A stretch of 64,000 bases of DNA from Mycoplasma phocimorsus (GTDB lineage Bacteria > Bacillota_I > Bacilli_A > Mycoplasmatales > Metamycoplasmataceae): assembly GCF_030077875.1 (NCBI RefSeq), contig NZ_JASEJT010000007.1, positions 124,001-188,000 of the forward strand, in the 5' to 3' direction. Shown here piece by piece: positions 11,847 through 22,802 of this stretch. The position numbers were made by a program, and so were the translations under genes. The notes under the pieces were generated by a model. That model searched no databases, was not told the DNA's origin, and was given only the letters and a program-made list of their open reading frames with translations. Positions within the stretch are counted from its first letter, which is position 1, and each line of letters starts with the position of its first letter.

Positions 11847-12710
11847 ATGAAAATAGCGATAATAGTAGATTCTTCTTCTAACCTAAGTTTGAATGAGGCT
11901 AAAAAATTAGGATGATATTTGCTTCCAATGACAATAACAATAGATGGAAAAGAATATATTGATGGAGTTGATATAAATTCTTCAATGTTCAATCAAATTT
12001 ATAAAAATTCTTCAATAGCTAAAACAAGCGCAACTAACATTCAAGAAATTAAAAATATGTATGACAAATTATCAAAAGAATATGATAAAATTGTTGTTTA
12101 TCCAATTTCAAAACATCTTTCTTCTCAATATGCTAATTTTAAACTTTTATCAAATGATTATGATAATGTTTATGTTGTTGAATCACATAATATTTGTGAA
12201 CACATAGTTTTTGATCTTCTTGCTTTTCAAGATAAGAAAATTGAAACAGAAAAACAATTTATTGAAGAATTTAATAAATTAGGTACTTATAAGTCTAATG
12301 ATTTAACTCTTTTGATCCCCAAATCAAATGAACCTCTTGTTAAAGGCGGTAGACTTTCGCCAGCTGCTGCAGCACTTGCAAAAGTTTTAAAGATTGTTCC
12401 TGTAATTTCATTTGATGGTGAATTAAAAAAATATGATAAAAGTAGAATATTTGATAAAACTGTTTCAAAATATATTAAATTGAATTTAAATAAAAGTAAA
12501 AGTGAGAGAACAAAAATTATTTTACTGCATTCACATAATAACAATATTGAAAAGGTGCGCGATGAATTTATAGGGCAAATTAATCATGAATATTTCATTC
12601 CTTGTACAGTGGCAATTCACACTGGTATTGAAGCTATTGCTATAATAAATACTAATGTTGATGAAAAATATATTAACATATTAAATAAATTAAGACAAAA
12701 TAATTTTTAA
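11847..12710 (+). CDS. DegV family fatty-acid-binding protein
   Basis: This 287-aa protein begins MKIAIIVDSSSNLS, the DegV start in which the Asp-Ser-(Ser/Thr) loop helps hold the lipid head group. A TGA-Trp near residue 22 makes the gene look shorter (start at 1-based 11919) under the standard code. Other DegV features are the SSAT-like segment near residue 50 (SIAKTSATN), the block LVKGGRLSPAAAALAKVLKI near residue 165 and a C-terminal HTG motif (CTVAIHTGIEAIAI). DegV proteins act as FakB-type carriers presenting fatty acids to a fatty acid kinase, which suits a host-lipid scavenger. It is monocistronic and divergent from the operon at 9.7-11.8 kb. Confidence 0.88.
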
Positions 12711-13211
12711 TATATTTATTGATTAAAAAATAACTTTATTTCAAAGCATTCTTTAGTTTTTTTTATAAAATTTATACTTATTTATTTTTATATTATTGTC
12801 TGCTATAGCTATATTTTGAAAATTTTGTTTTTGGTAAAATTATTAACTAAATTTTAGTTATTTTTTTTGTTTTTAAGAATTATATATAATAAATTTATTG
12901 TAAATATTTTTACTATATTTTATGTATAGCATTTTAAGGTAATTTTTTTTCAACCGTTTTTATTTAATGTAATTTTTTTAAAGCGCTCTTGTGCAGCAAA
13001 AAATAATAAAATTAATATCATTTGCTTTTAAAATTTGATATCTTATTAATTAAGATATTATGTGCTTAGTATAAAATTATTTAAAGCAAATATGCTTTTT
13101 CAAATTGTATATTTTATTTATTCTTTTCTTATTGTAATTTCTGCATATTTATAATATATAAAAATTTATATTTCATATATTTATATATTTAACAAAATTA
13201 AGGAGTAAAAA
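12711..13211 (+). promoter_or_regulatory. 500-base AT-rich intergenic region
   Basis: I see no credible gene on either strand. A few G/C-containing words near 12980-13000 form no stable hairpin. The 3' end supplies the ribosome binding site (aaggag, 13200-13205) for the next gene. Confidence 0.35.
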
Positions 13212-14150
13212 ATGAAAAACAAAAAAGTAAAAAATTTTATTAATATTTTAACTGTTTCATTAATTTCCTTTGTACCGTTATGTTCGTTATTATTGAGTAT
13301 TAATTATCAAAATAATTCAGCAATTAAAACTAAACAACAAAATATAAAAAATATTAAAACTAATAATTTAATTAATAAAAATATTTATGTTGAAAATTCC
13401 TTATTACAAAATAGTCAGCCTGAAATAAATTTACAAATCTCACAAGGGCATGTATTTCATAAATTTGATACTTTATTACAAATTGTTAATATTAAAAAGA
13501 AGACCATTGCAAATAAAATTGATGGTTCATTGTTAAGTAATTTGTTTGGCTTTTTTTCAAATAATAGTACACTTTTTTTGAGCGCTTTATATAGCGCTGT
13601 TGGTTTGGCTGCACTTTCAGGATTAGGTTATAGTGTTTATAAAAGTATTAAAGATGAAAATGATAGAAAGGATGCGGCTAAAGAACTTGAAGAAGATCTA
13701 AATGCTGGTATTACATACACTTTTAAATTTAAACCATATGATGGAAATAAAACTGGAGGAAAATGAAAAGTGTATAAATATTTTGAAAGTGACAAAGCAA
13801 ATTTAAATCAAAATTTAGAAATTAAAGAATTGACTTCACTTTCAGATGACAAAAATGATACTTTTTTTGAATTTGAATACAAAGCAAATGGTAAAAACGA
13901 AAATAATAAACTTATAATTTTATTTGAAAAAGATGAAAAAATAAAAAGAGAACAGGGAAAAGAAGAGCCGGTATTTGATGGATATTCTTTGGATGTTTAT
14001 TTATGAAATTTTTATAATAAGAAAAATAAAAATAGCATCGATCTTTATGAAAGATTTGAAAAGGGTAAAAAGGTTGGAACTCTTGTACTAAAAGAAAAAG
14101 AAAAAACAAATAAAAATAATGGTATTTCTATTAAAATTCCTTCAAGATAA
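13212..14150 (+). CDS. surface protein with N-terminal signal-anchor and internal Gly-rich transmembrane helix
   Basis: This 312-aa protein includes several TGA-Trp codons; the stop is TAA at 14148-14150. It starts with a basic stretch (MKNKKVK) and a hydrophobic segment at about residues 10-30 with no lipobox Cys, then a polar Asn/Lys-rich linker. A second hydrophobic segment rich in Gly/Ala follows at about 116-140 (LFLSALYSAVGLAALSGLGY), then a charged C-terminal domain. The second helix resembles the one in the minus-strand gene at 26241-26681 (FLSLLGIGALAGIGYG). I recognise no family. It has its own RBS and a downstream terminator. Confidence 0.75.
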
Positions 14151-14346
14151 TATAAAAGAGTTTAATTAATAAATTTACATAATAAATATAATTATGTTTT
14201 AGATATTGCAGCTAATATTAAAATAAAATCAATTACTTAATTTAGTTTTTTACAAAACTTTTTATAGACTAATAATTAGTAGGAAAATTACTTTATATAA
14301 TAGAATTTACTTAAAAGTAAAAAACAATTTATAAATTTTGGAAAGT

Positions 14347-14385
14347 AAAAAACCAATGCATGTTTAAATTTGCATTGGTTTTTAT
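14347..14385. terminator. bidirectional terminator between convergent genes
   Basis: A 13-bp stem (arms 14348-14360 and 14371-14383, AAAAACCAATGCA / TGCATTGGTTTTT) with a 10-base loop lies between the + gene ending at 14150 and plsY on the minus strand. A and T runs at the two ends allow it to act in both directions. Confidence 0.8.
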
Positions 14386-14401
14386 TTATTATATTTTAAT
14401 C

Positions 14402-15112
14402 TTATGTAGTTTTTTTAATAAATGAGTTTTCGTTTTTATTTATTAATCTAACTATATTTGAGCGATGAGCAAGCATAACAATTCCGGCCGCTATTATATA
14501 TATTGATGCAACAGATGCAAATATTAATCAAGCATTATTAATATTAATATTGTTTAAAAAGTAAGTATATTTATATAATGAAAGTGTTATCTGTGGAATC
14601 ATTAAAACAAAAGTTAATGGTGTACAAAATACAGTTACAATAATTACAGCTAAAGAAACAATTTTTTTTCATTTCATCATAACAACAAAAATAATTACAC
14701 TAAAAATTAATAATAATATATTAATAGAAAAAATTAAAACTACTGAACAAGAAACACCTTTTCCGCCTTTAAATTCATGAAATATAGGCCATATATGACC
14801 AATTATTACACCTAATGTTATAGATTGAGTTATTATTAAAAATGGTATTTTATCTTCAAAAAAATAAATTAAAAGGCCTAATGTCAATGTTGGAATCAGT
14901 GCTTTTAAAAAATCTAAAACAAAAATAATAATTCCAAATTTTTTCCCATATACTCTTGTTGAGTTTGTAGCACCAGCATTATTTGAACCATTATTTCTAA
15001 TGTCGCCTTTTTCCTTTTTCTTAGAAAAAATAATTGCAAAATTTACTGAACCAATAAAATATCCTAATGATAAAATTGCTAAATTTATTAGTATTGATAA
15101 AAATATCTCCAT
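14402..15112 (-). CDS. plsY: acyl-phosphate glycerol-3-phosphate acyltransferase PlsY
   Basis: This 236-aa integral membrane protein transfers the acyl group from acyl-phosphate to glycerol-3-phosphate, the first step of phospholipid synthesis. The signature blocks are LGYFIGSVNFAIIFSK near residue 16, RNNGSNNAGATNSTRVYGKK near residue 39 and GHIWPIFHEFKGGKGVSCS near residue 104, with about six hydrophobic helices. A TGA-Trp near residue 148 (KWKKI) splits it under the standard code; the true stop is TAA at 14402-14404. The Lys/Asn-rich C-terminal extension is modest. It is divergent from the HAD phosphatase gene, with a shared 56-base intergenic region. Confidence 0.93.
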
Positions 15113-15168
15113 AAAACCTCTTTAATAATAATTTTATATTAAAATAATTTATTTATAATAATAACGTT

Positions 15169-16017
15169 ATGATTTATATTTTTTCTGATATTGATGGGAC
15201 AATGTACCCATTTAAAGGTAATCCAACTAAAGAAACAATTGATTACATCTCACAGTTAAGAAAAGGCAATGAAAATGCTAAAAAAGTTTGTTTAACACTC
15301 AATACAGGTAATCCAATGGTACCAAAAATTAAAAGAATTAGCCAATTATTAAATCTTAGATATTTAATTGGGTCAGGTGGAGCAGCAATTTATGATTTTG
15401 ATATTAATGATTTTATTTACATTAAAATTATTGATCATGAAAGTGTTAAAAAAATGTTTGATTTGGCTCTTAAGTATAATCTTTCTATTTATTATGCTTC
15501 AAGGTGAAAATTATTTCGTTATAACGTAAGCGATAAATTTAAAGAGTTTATTAATGAGCATACCGATACAACAAATGAAGATTGAGATGAAAGTGGAAAT
15601 ATTGATATTGAAATTGATAAGTTTGAAATTTGGGGCGAAAATAGAAAAACAGTAGAAGCATATTCAAAGGAGATGCAAGCCTTAAACTTGCCAATTAATT
15701 TTGTTGATATGGGTGCAACTCATATAGAGGTTACTGCTTTAGGAACTAATAAGGGTGAGGCAATCAAATGAATGTGTGAACATGTATTTAATGTTTCAAC
15801 AGAAGATGTTATGGGTATTGGCGATAGTAATAATGATATAGATATGTTAAAAACTGTTGGATATTCATATGCTATGGATAATGCTAATGATAATGTGAAA
15901 AACATTGCTAAATATTATACTTGCGATGTATTACAAGAAGGACTTGTTATGGCAATAAAAGATTTTAGATTAAGAAGAATGCCATATATAGAACAAGAAA
16001 TTGCTAATAGAAAATAG
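15169..16017 (+). CDS. Cof-type HAD-superfamily hydrolase
   Basis: This 282-aa protein has the HAD nucleophile motif IFSDIDGTMYPF at residues 4-15, a motif II Thr in LTLNTGNP, a type-IIB cap in the middle and motifs III/IV at the end (NKGEAIKWM and MGIGDSNNDIDML). Cof/YidA-type enzymes dephosphorylate sugar phosphates and other small metabolites in the cytoplasm; the substrate cannot be told from sequence. Three TGA-Trp codons interrupt it under the standard code. It stands ahead of tRNA-Thr with about 45 bases between. Confidence 0.88.
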
Positions 16018-16062
16018 TTAAATTGAAGTAAATTATTATATAATAATATTACTTAATTTAAA

Positions 16063-16138
16063 GCCATCTTAGCTCAGTAGGTAGAGCACATCCATGGTAA
16101 GGATGGGGTCGCAGGTTCAATTCCTGTAGTTGGCACCA
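16063..16138 (+). tRNA. tRNA-Thr (anticodon GGU)
   Basis: This 76-base cloverleaf has an encoded 3' CCA. The acceptor pairs GCCATCT with AGTTGGC (one T-T mismatch at the fifth pair). The D-arm is GCTC/GAGC, and the anticodon stem CATCC/GGATG encloses loop ATGGTAA with anticodon GGT at 16096-16098. The T-arm GCAGG-TTCAATT-CCTGT follows. It reads ACC/ACU threonine codons. It probably has its own transcript; a weak terminator lies about 35 bases downstream. Confidence 0.95.
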
Positions 16139-16171
16139 TATGGCTCAAAAAAGGGCCTATATAACAAGCAA

Positions 16172-16205
16172 AAAACTTCAGCCTAAAAAGCTGTTGTTTT
16201 ATTTT
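16172..16205 (+). terminator. probable terminator after tRNA-Thr
   Basis: The stem AAAAC...CAGC / GCTG...GTTTT contains a symmetric TT/TT internal loop and a 7-base apical loop, and is followed by attttct. It is placed to end the tRNA-Thr transcript before trmN6. Confidence 0.5.
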
Positions 16206-16310
16206 CTTTAAAAAATGCAAGTTACAATGTGCTAATTTATAAAGTAAATTTTTTAAATTAGTTAACATGAATATTATTAATTTAAAGACTAATAATATAA
16301 AATTAATAAT

Positions 16311-17084
16311 ATGAATAATAAAATGGTTAAAAATTCGCTCGGATATAATACAAATTTATATGTTTATCAAGATAAAAATATGTTTAATTATTCGGTTGAT
16401 AGTATTTTGTTGGGTAATTTTACTTATATTGGAAAAGGTACAAAAAGAATGTTAGAAATCGGCGCTAATAATGGCGCTCTTTCAATATTTATGGCTGATA
16501 GATATTCAAAATTACACATTGATGCTGTTGAAATTCAAAAAAAAGCAGCATTGCTTGCTATTAAAAATGTTGAAATGAATAATAAACAAGAACAAATTAA
16601 AATTATTAATCAAGACTTTAATTTATTTTGAAAAGAACATATTAAAAATAGTCAAAAAAAATATCAAGCAATTGTATGTAATCCACCATTTTATAGGGTT
16701 GAAAAATCACAACTTAAAACTAAAAATATTACAAAAGAAAAGTTAATTGCAACTCATGAAATAGAAATTAATCTTGAACAAATTATTGAGGGATCTTCAA
16801 AAATTATTGAGCAAAAAGGATATTTAACTATTGTTCTTCCAGTTGAAAGAATTGTTGATTTAATGCAATTATTAAGGCAGTACAAATTTGAACCAAAAAG
16901 GATTCAATTTGTTTGTCCAAGAATTAATGAAAAACCAAAATTTGTTTTGCTTGAATCAAGATTTATGTCTGGATGAGGAATTCATTTTCAAGAAAATTTA
17001 TACCTTCACCCTAATGATAAATCTACTCACATTTATAATGAAGAGATAATTAAACTATATAAACCTATTAAGATAAAGGAATAA
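16311..17084 (+). CDS. trmN6: tRNA1(Val) (adenine-37-N6)-methyltransferase-like SAM methyltransferase
   Basis: This 257-aa Rossmann-fold methyltransferase of the YfiC/TrmN6 group methylates an exocyclic amino group in RNA. It begins NSLGYNTNLYVYQDKNMFNY, like the YfiC start. The SAM-binding motif I is RMLEIGANNGALSIFMA near residues 44-60, and the N6-amine catalytic motif is CNPPF near residue 123. Two TGA-Trp codons split it under the standard code. metG follows after 3 bases, so the pair is an operon. Specificity for tRNA-Val A37 is taken from the family, not seen directly. Confidence 0.82.
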
Positions 17085-17087
17085 TTT

Positions 17088-18614
17088 ATGAATAAAAAAA
17101 TATTAATTACTACTCCGCTTTATTATGCTTCTGGAAATTTGCATATTGGTCATTTATTTTCAACTAATTTGGCATGAGTTTTAAGAAACTTAAAGCGTAT
17201 TCAAGGATACGATGCAAAATTATTAAGTGGTATTGATGAGCATGGTTCAAAAATTCAACAAAAAGCAAAAGAAGAAGAATATCAGCCACAAGATTTTGTA
17301 AATTATATTAATAATAAATTTTTACATTTATGAGACGCTTATAAAATTGATATTGATTTTTATGAAAGAACAACTAATGTTCATCATATAAATATTGTGG
17401 CTAATATTTTTGAAAAGATGCTAAAACAAGGTGATATTGAATTTAAAAATTATACATCATGATACTCAACCAGTGATGAGGAATTTGTTACATTAACAAA
17501 CGCCATTCAAAAGGAAGATGGTTATTATCATCCTGTAAGTTATAATAAGCTTATTAAATTAGATGAAAATAATTACTTTTTTTTAATGAAAAAATATCAA
17601 AAATGATTAGAAAGTTTTTTAAATAATAATGTAAAAATTTATCCTATTAAGGTTCTTAATGAAATTACTAATAACTTTTTAAATGAAGGTCTTGAAGATT
17701 TATCTGTAACAAGAGAAAATGTGGAATGAGGAATTAAAACACTTAGTAATAAATCACAGACAATTTATGTTTGACTAGATGCGCTTTTTGGCTATTTAAC
17801 TGGCTTAAATTATAAATCAGATAATGATAATAATTTTAGTGATTATTGAAAAAATTCTTATAAAAGAATTCAAGTAATGGGAAAAGAAATTTCGAGATTT
17901 CACTTAATTTATTGGCCAATTTTTCTTCAATCATTAAACTTAACATTACCAACAGATTTTTTAGTTCATGGATGACTGCTTTCAAAAGGTATGAAAATGT
18001 CTAAATCAATCGGCAATGTAATTGATCCGTATCAATTGCTAAAAAAATATGATCCTGAAATGATTAAATATTACTTTGTAGCAAAAATTGATCCAAAAAA
18101 TGATGGCAATGTTGATGATGAATTAATTATGAATACTGTAAATTCGGAACTTATAAATAATTATGGCAATCTTATTTCAAGAACTCTAAAAATGAAAAGT
18201 AATTCATTTACTGCTCCTGTTAAATATTCAACACCTACAACTGAACAAGAAATAGAAATTGAAAATAAGTTAAAAGAATTTTCAATACATGCTGATAAAT
18301 TTATTGAAGAATACAGAATTAATGAATTATTTGAATTTATAATTAGATTTTCAAGTGAGCTTAATTTATATATTGAAAATACTAAACCTTGAACTTTAAA
18401 AGAAGATTTACCTAGATTAGAAAAAATTCTTAATTTACTACTAAATGGAATTTATGCAATTTCATGTTATTTAAAGGCAGTTATGCCTAATAAAATAAAA
18501 GAGCTTGAGCAAGCACTAGGCATTAAATTTAATGCTAAAAATATAGCAAATTTTAATAAATTTGATAATATAAATCCAGTTTCAAGTTTTATGCTTTGAA
18601 ATAGAATTAAATAA
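17088..18614 (+). CDS. metG: methionyl-tRNA synthetase
   Basis: This 508-aa class I synthetase charges initiator and elongator tRNA-Met. The HIGH motif lies in TTPLYYASGNLHIGHLFS at the N-terminus and KMSKSIGNVIDP lies near residue 302. It is the short mollicute form, without the C-terminal EMAP dimerisation domain; a stand-alone tRNA-binding-domain protein is encoded elsewhere (11243-11803). Many TGA-Trp codons are present. It starts 3 bases after trmN6, and acpP follows 11 bases later. Confidence 0.96.
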
Positions 18615-18625
18615 AGGAAGTTAAT

Positions 18626-18844
18626 ATGGAACAAGAAATATTAAAAGAAATACAGGCTTTTACTAAAGAAAAAGTAACAATTTCTTCAAATATAAGAGAT
18701 TTAAAAATTGATTCACTAGATCTTGTAGAATTAGTTGTAAAAGCTGAAGAAAAATTCAATATATCTATTTCAGATGAAGAAATTACAAAACTAATTAGCG
18801 TTAGTGATTTTATTGAATTAGTTAAACAAAGGTCTAACAAATAA
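18626..18844 (+). CDS. acpP: acyl carrier protein
   Basis: This 72-aa acidic helical protein has the phosphopantetheine attachment site DSLDLVEL, with Ser at residue 30. Without fatty acid synthesis in most mycoplasmas, ACP probably carries scavenged acyl chains to phospholipid acyltransferases such as PlsX/PlsY (plsY lies at 14.4 kb). A good RBS (aaaggaag) precedes the start. It is the last gene of trmN6-metG-acpP; a promoter for the next RNA begins 17 bases later. Confidence 0.93.
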   Translation: MEQEILKEIQAFTKEKVTISSNIRDLKIDSLDLVELVVKAEEKFNISISDEEITKLISVSDFIELVKQRSNK

Positions 18845-18860
18845 TAAAAATAAACTTAAT

Positions 18861-18866
18861 TATAAT
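18861..18866 (+). promoter_or_regulatory. -10 box (TATAAT) for the metK leader RNA
   Basis: A perfect TATAAT lies 17 bases after the acpP stop and about 10 bases before the structured RNA. No convincing -35 box is visible in the AT-rich DNA upstream. Confidence 0.55.
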
Positions 18867-18872
18867 ATAATA

Positions 18873-19017
18873 ATAAATACATAGAGAGTTGTATAGCATA
18901 GCAGCGTTGATACATGCCAACCTGTATTTTTATAAGGTGGATAGCAAGGGGATTTTATCCCAACATGTGTTGTGATTAAAAGTACAAACTTTTCTGCGTA
19001 AGAAAAGTTTTTTTATA
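18873..19017 (+). ncRNA. structured RNA leader or small RNA upstream of metK, class unassigned
   Basis: This is a G/C-richer island in AT-rich DNA, preceded by TATAAT and closed by a strong terminator just before the metK RBS. Visible elements are AGAGAG at 18884-18889 and GCCAACC at 18916-18922. The latter runs into a hairpin (ACCT-g-TAT / ATA-AGGT) that ends in AAGGTGG at 18934-18940. Further along are a GGGAT-TTT-ATCCC hairpin (about 18949-18961) and a CAAC/GTTG element at 18961-18972. The AGAGAG, GCCAACC and AAGGTG order resembles the SAM-I riboswitch core, which would suit metK. However, GATGAAA and the TTATC/GATAA closing helix of SAM-I are not found. It could be a divergent SAM-sensing leader or an unrelated small RNA. 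Confidence 0.55.
18986..19014 (+). terminator. intrinsic terminator/attenuator before metK
   Basis: A 10-bp perfect stem (AAACTTTTCT / AGAAAAGTTT) with a GCGTA loop runs directly into seven Ts. It lies 20 bases before the metK start, so metK transcription must read through it, or the upstream RNA ends here. Confidence 0.85.
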
Positions 19018-19033
19018 TTAAAATGGAGGAAAA

Positions 19034-20224
19034 ATGAATAAATTAAACAATAAAATTTTGTTTACATCTGAAAGCGTAGGTAAAGGTCACCCTGATAAAA
19101 TTTGTGATCAAATTAGCGATAGAATTTTGGATAAAGTTTTAAAAAAAGATAAAAACTCTAGAGTTGCTATTGAAACAATGGCAAGTAATAGATTAATTGT
19201 TATTGGAGGAGAACTTACAACTACTGCTTATGTTGATGTTATAAAAGCTGCTTGAGAAGTGCTTTTCAGTATTGGTTATACTGAAAATGATTTTACAATT
19301 ATATCTAATGTAAATTCACAAAGTCTTGACATTAATCAAGGTGTTGATAAGGAAAATGGCGAATTAGGAGCTGGTGATCAAGGTATTATGTTTGGTTATG
19401 CTACTAATGAAACAGCAAATTATATGCCGTTAGCAATTTCTCTTGCTCACGAAATTCTTAAAATGATTACTAAAATTAGAGAATCACTATTAAATTCAAA
19501 CAAAGAACTTAATGAATTGGAGCTTGTTTTAGCTTCAACAAGCAAATTATTTGATATGAAATCTCAAGTTACTATTGATTATACTAATGAAAATCCTCTT
19601 TTAGATACTATTTTAATCTCCATGCAACATCGCGAAAATACTGATATCTTTCTTTTAAAAAAAGCTATTAAACAATTAGTTTTATTTCCATTAACAAAAA
19701 AATATAAATTAAATAATGATTTTAAATTTTTGTTTAATCCTACAGGTAAATTTGTAATTGGTGGACCATTTGGCGATACTGGATTAACTGGTAGAAAAAT
19801 TATTGTAGATACATATGGCGGTAGTGCACATCATGGTGGCGGGGCATTTAGCGGAAAAGATTATACAAAAGTAGATAGATCAGCTGCCTATGCTGCTAGA
19901 TATGTTGCTAAAAATATTGTTGCAGCAAATATTGCTTCAGAAATTGAAATACAGCTTTCTTATGCAATTGGTGTTAGCCAACCTGTTTCAATTTCTATTA
20001 TTAAAATAAAAGATTCAAAATATTCAAAAACAGAAATTATTCAAATGATAAATCAATTATTTGATTTATCTCCTTCAGGAATTGTAGAAAAGCTTAATTT
20101 AAAAAATGTTGAATACTATAAAACATCTTACTTTGGTCATTTTGGTAAAGAGGGTGAAAACTTTACTTGAGAAAAACTAGATATGGTTGATCAAATTAAA
20201 GAATATTTTGAGGGAAAAGAATAA
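19034..20224 (+). CDS. metK: S-adenosylmethionine synthetase
   Basis: This 396-aa enzyme makes SAM from methionine and ATP for the several methyltransferases in this window. Motifs are [20 protein letters not shown] at residues 10-29, [11 protein letters not shown] near residue 113 (ATP site) and the [13 protein letters not shown] block near residue 243 (P-loop-like). Two TGA-Trp codons (after KAA and near the C-terminus) split it under the standard code; the true stop is TAA at 20222-20224. A strong RBS (ggagg, 19025-19029) follows the leader terminator. The next gene starts with no gap. Confidence 0.96.
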
Positions 20225-20581
20225 ATGAATTATATTGCCTATGATGAGTATATTGAAAAAAAGTCAAAATTTATAGGATTAAAATATATTATTAAATCTA
20301 AAGATAATGTTGAATATATAATTAAAAAACTTTGAGAAGAACATAAAAAAGCGCGCCATATTGTGTATGCATATATTATTGGAAATGAACAAAATTATAC
20401 TGGCTCATATAATGAAGATCGAGAGCCAAATGGAACTGCTGCTAAACCTATGTATAATTTACTTTTAAAAAAGAAAATGTTTAATACATTAGTAGTAGTT
20501 GTTCGTTATTTTGGTGGCACAAAATTAGGGGCTGGCAAATTGCTCCGAGCATATATTAAAGCATATAAATCATTTATATAA
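20225..20581 (+). CDS. YigZ/IMPACT family (UPF0029) protein, short form
   Basis: This 118-aa protein starts on the base after the metK stop codon. The UPF0029 signature is YNEDREPNGTAAKP near residue 63, followed by VVVVRYFGGTKLGAGKLLRAY near residue 87. The C-terminal EF-G-IV-like domain of full-length YigZ (about 200 aa) is absent, which is common in mycoplasmas. IMPACT proteins are linked to translation control, but the bacterial role is unsettled. It is translationally coupled to metK and followed by a terminator that overlaps its end. Confidence 0.85.
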
Positions 20582-20617
20582 AAACCAAAGATCAACTTCG
20601 TGGTCTTTGGTTTTATT
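20581..20617 (+). terminator. terminator of the metK-yigZ transcript
   Basis: The stem AAAACCAAAGA / TCTTTGGTTTT spans 20581-20614 with an internal loop and a T-rich tail. It begins at the last base of the UPF0029 gene. Confidence 0.8.
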
Positions 20618-20764
20618 TTATAAACATTTATTCTTAATACTTTAACAATATTTTAATAAATAAATTTAATGCTTTAAAGGCTTTTAAATTTAATTTATTA
20701 ATTGCTTGTTTAAACAACTAGCTGATATAACGCTAACTAAAACTAATAATGCCATCTAAAATAA

Positions 20765-22705
20765 TTATTTAAGAAATTCTTTAACTATTTGAGAAATGTT
20801 TTCAGGACAAAAACCTTTTTCTTTATAAACAATTGGTCCATCTGCTGAATAGCCATAACCATTAGCTAAAAATGCATCAAATTTAGTATATTTTGACAAT
20901 CTAAATCACATTGAATCACTTGTGGCTTCAATTGCAAATGCAGGAGCTAATGCTAGATTTAGTTCAGCTATTAATTTATCATTATTTACTAGATCTTGTA
21001 AAATAGGGACTGAAATAACTTGTGCTGTAATTCCGTCTTTTTTTAATAAATCAGCAACTTGAAATGCTAATTCTACTTCAGAACCTGATGCCAATAATGA
21101 AATATCAAATTTAAAAGAGGTTGAAATTACATAAGCTGGCTTTAAATTTTTAATGCATGATAAATCAAATGATTTGACAGCTTGTCTACAAGCAATAATT
21201 GAATATTGTTCTTTATTTTGATTTAATGCCTTTTGAAATGCGCCTAACATTTCTTTACCATCTGCTGGACGAATAACTTTCATATTACTCATAGCTCTCA
21301 ACATAGGAATTTGATCAAATGGTTGATGTGTAGGGCCATCTCCCCCAACTTGATAGCTATCATGAGTAAATACATGAATAGAAGGGATTTCCATTAAACT
21401 GCCTAATCTAAGTGCTCCTTTAGCATAATCGGCAAAAGCAAGGAATGTAGAATCAATAGTTCTTAATTTACTACTTAAATAAATACCATTATTAATAGCT
21501 ACCATGGCATGTTCTCTAATCCCATATTTAATATATTTGCCACCTTCTTGTAAAGATGCATTAAATTTAACATTTGTTGCTGCAGCTAAATCTGCTGAAC
21601 CAGCTAATATATTGGCGCTTGACTCTAATTTTTTCATTACAGGAACAATATAATTTCTTGTCGGAACATTAGTTTCTTTAAGTTCAATATCACTAAAATC
21701 ATAAGTGAATTCACCTTTAAAAATAGATAATAGCTCTTTTGCTAATTCTGGATATTTAACACTGTAATTTTTTCATTGTTTTGTTCATTTATTGAAGTTT
21801 TTCTTTTTATTTACTCAAGATTGTTGAACAAAATCATAAACATCTTGATCATATTCAAAAGGAATGGTATTTTCTAAGCCGATTTTTTTCTTGAATTCAA
21901 GAGTATTAGTTTCATCTAATGTTCCATTGTGACCTTTTGGAGTATCAGCATTTGGTGTATTTTGTGCAATAATTGTATGAATTTGAATATAGGTAGGAAG
22001 TTGCGATTTTTTTGCTTTATTTATAGCGTTTAAAATATTTTCGTGTGTCGGCTCTTTGACTACTATAGTATTAAAATTTTGTGATCTAAAAAATTTTATA
22101 AAATCAATATTATTAACTTCCGAAGCTCTTGAATCAATTTGCACATTATTAAAATCATGAATTAAAACTAATTTATTTAATTTTAATGTTCCCGCTAACT
22201 GAATTGCTTCAAGAGCAACACCTTCTTGTAAACAGCCATCGCCATGAAGAGCAAATACATTATGGTTAATCACTTTGAAACCAAGCTTATTATATCTACT
22301 TGCTAAATATTTTTCAGCTATAGCCATTCCAACTGCCATAGCAATACCTTGTCCTAATGGACCAGTTGTTGCTTCAACATATTCTAAAGCATCAATTTCA
22401 GGGTGGCTTGGTGTTTTAGAGTGTAATGTTTTGTGACTTTGCATATCTTCTTTAGATAATAAACCTAAAAAATGCATAATTGAATACATTGACATTGAAC
22501 CATGTCCTGCACTTAAAATAAATCTATCTCTATTAATTCATTTAGGTTCTTCTTTTGAAATATTAAGAATATCTTTAAATAAAGTATAGGTAATTGGTGC
22601 AGCCCCTATTGCCATACCAATATGTCCTCCCTTTGCTTTATTTATTGAATCTAAAGCAATACCGCGCATTGATGATATTGCTTTTTTTGTTAAATTTTGT
22701 TCCAT
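20765..22705 (-). CDS. tkt: transketolase
   Basis: This 646-aa thiamine-diphosphate enzyme transfers two-carbon units between sugar phosphates in the non-oxidative pentose phosphate path. The TPP/Mg motif is seen in ALHGDGCLQEGVALEAIQLA, and the central domain carries KYIKYGIREHAMVAINNGI. The substrate-binding HDSYQVGGDGPTHQPFDQIP follows, and the C-terminal domain contains SIIACRQAV. It starts at 22705 (MEQNLTKKAISSMRGIALD), 5-10 bases after a GGTGG-type RBS. Several TGA-Trp codons break it under the standard code. It is monocistronic, divergent from the methyltransferase gene. Confidence 0.96.
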
Positions 22706-22802
22706 TTTTTAACCACCTTTATTAGTTTTTTGTATTTTAATTATACTATTTTATTAAAGTTTTTTAATAGTTTAAAAACTAATAATAAATATAATAATAA
22801 TT

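Noticed and set aside
16074-16268. Minus-strand 64-aa ORF ending in a GIEPATPSLP-type sequence
   Set aside because: It is the antisense of tRNA-Thr; this peptide pattern is a well-known artefact of translating tRNA genes.
18873-19017. SRP 4.5S RNA
   Set aside because: The word AGCAGC is present, but the GGAA-type apical tetraloop and the TCAGG partner of the SRP core are not found.
18873-19017. tracrRNA of a CRISPR-Cas9 system
   Set aside because: It is a compact hairpin RNA with a terminator, but no repeat array or cas gene exists in the window.
18873-19017. T-box leader
   Set aside because: AAGGTGG resembles the start of the T-box sequence, but the rest (NACCGCG) is missing and the leader is too short for a standard stem I plus antiterminator.
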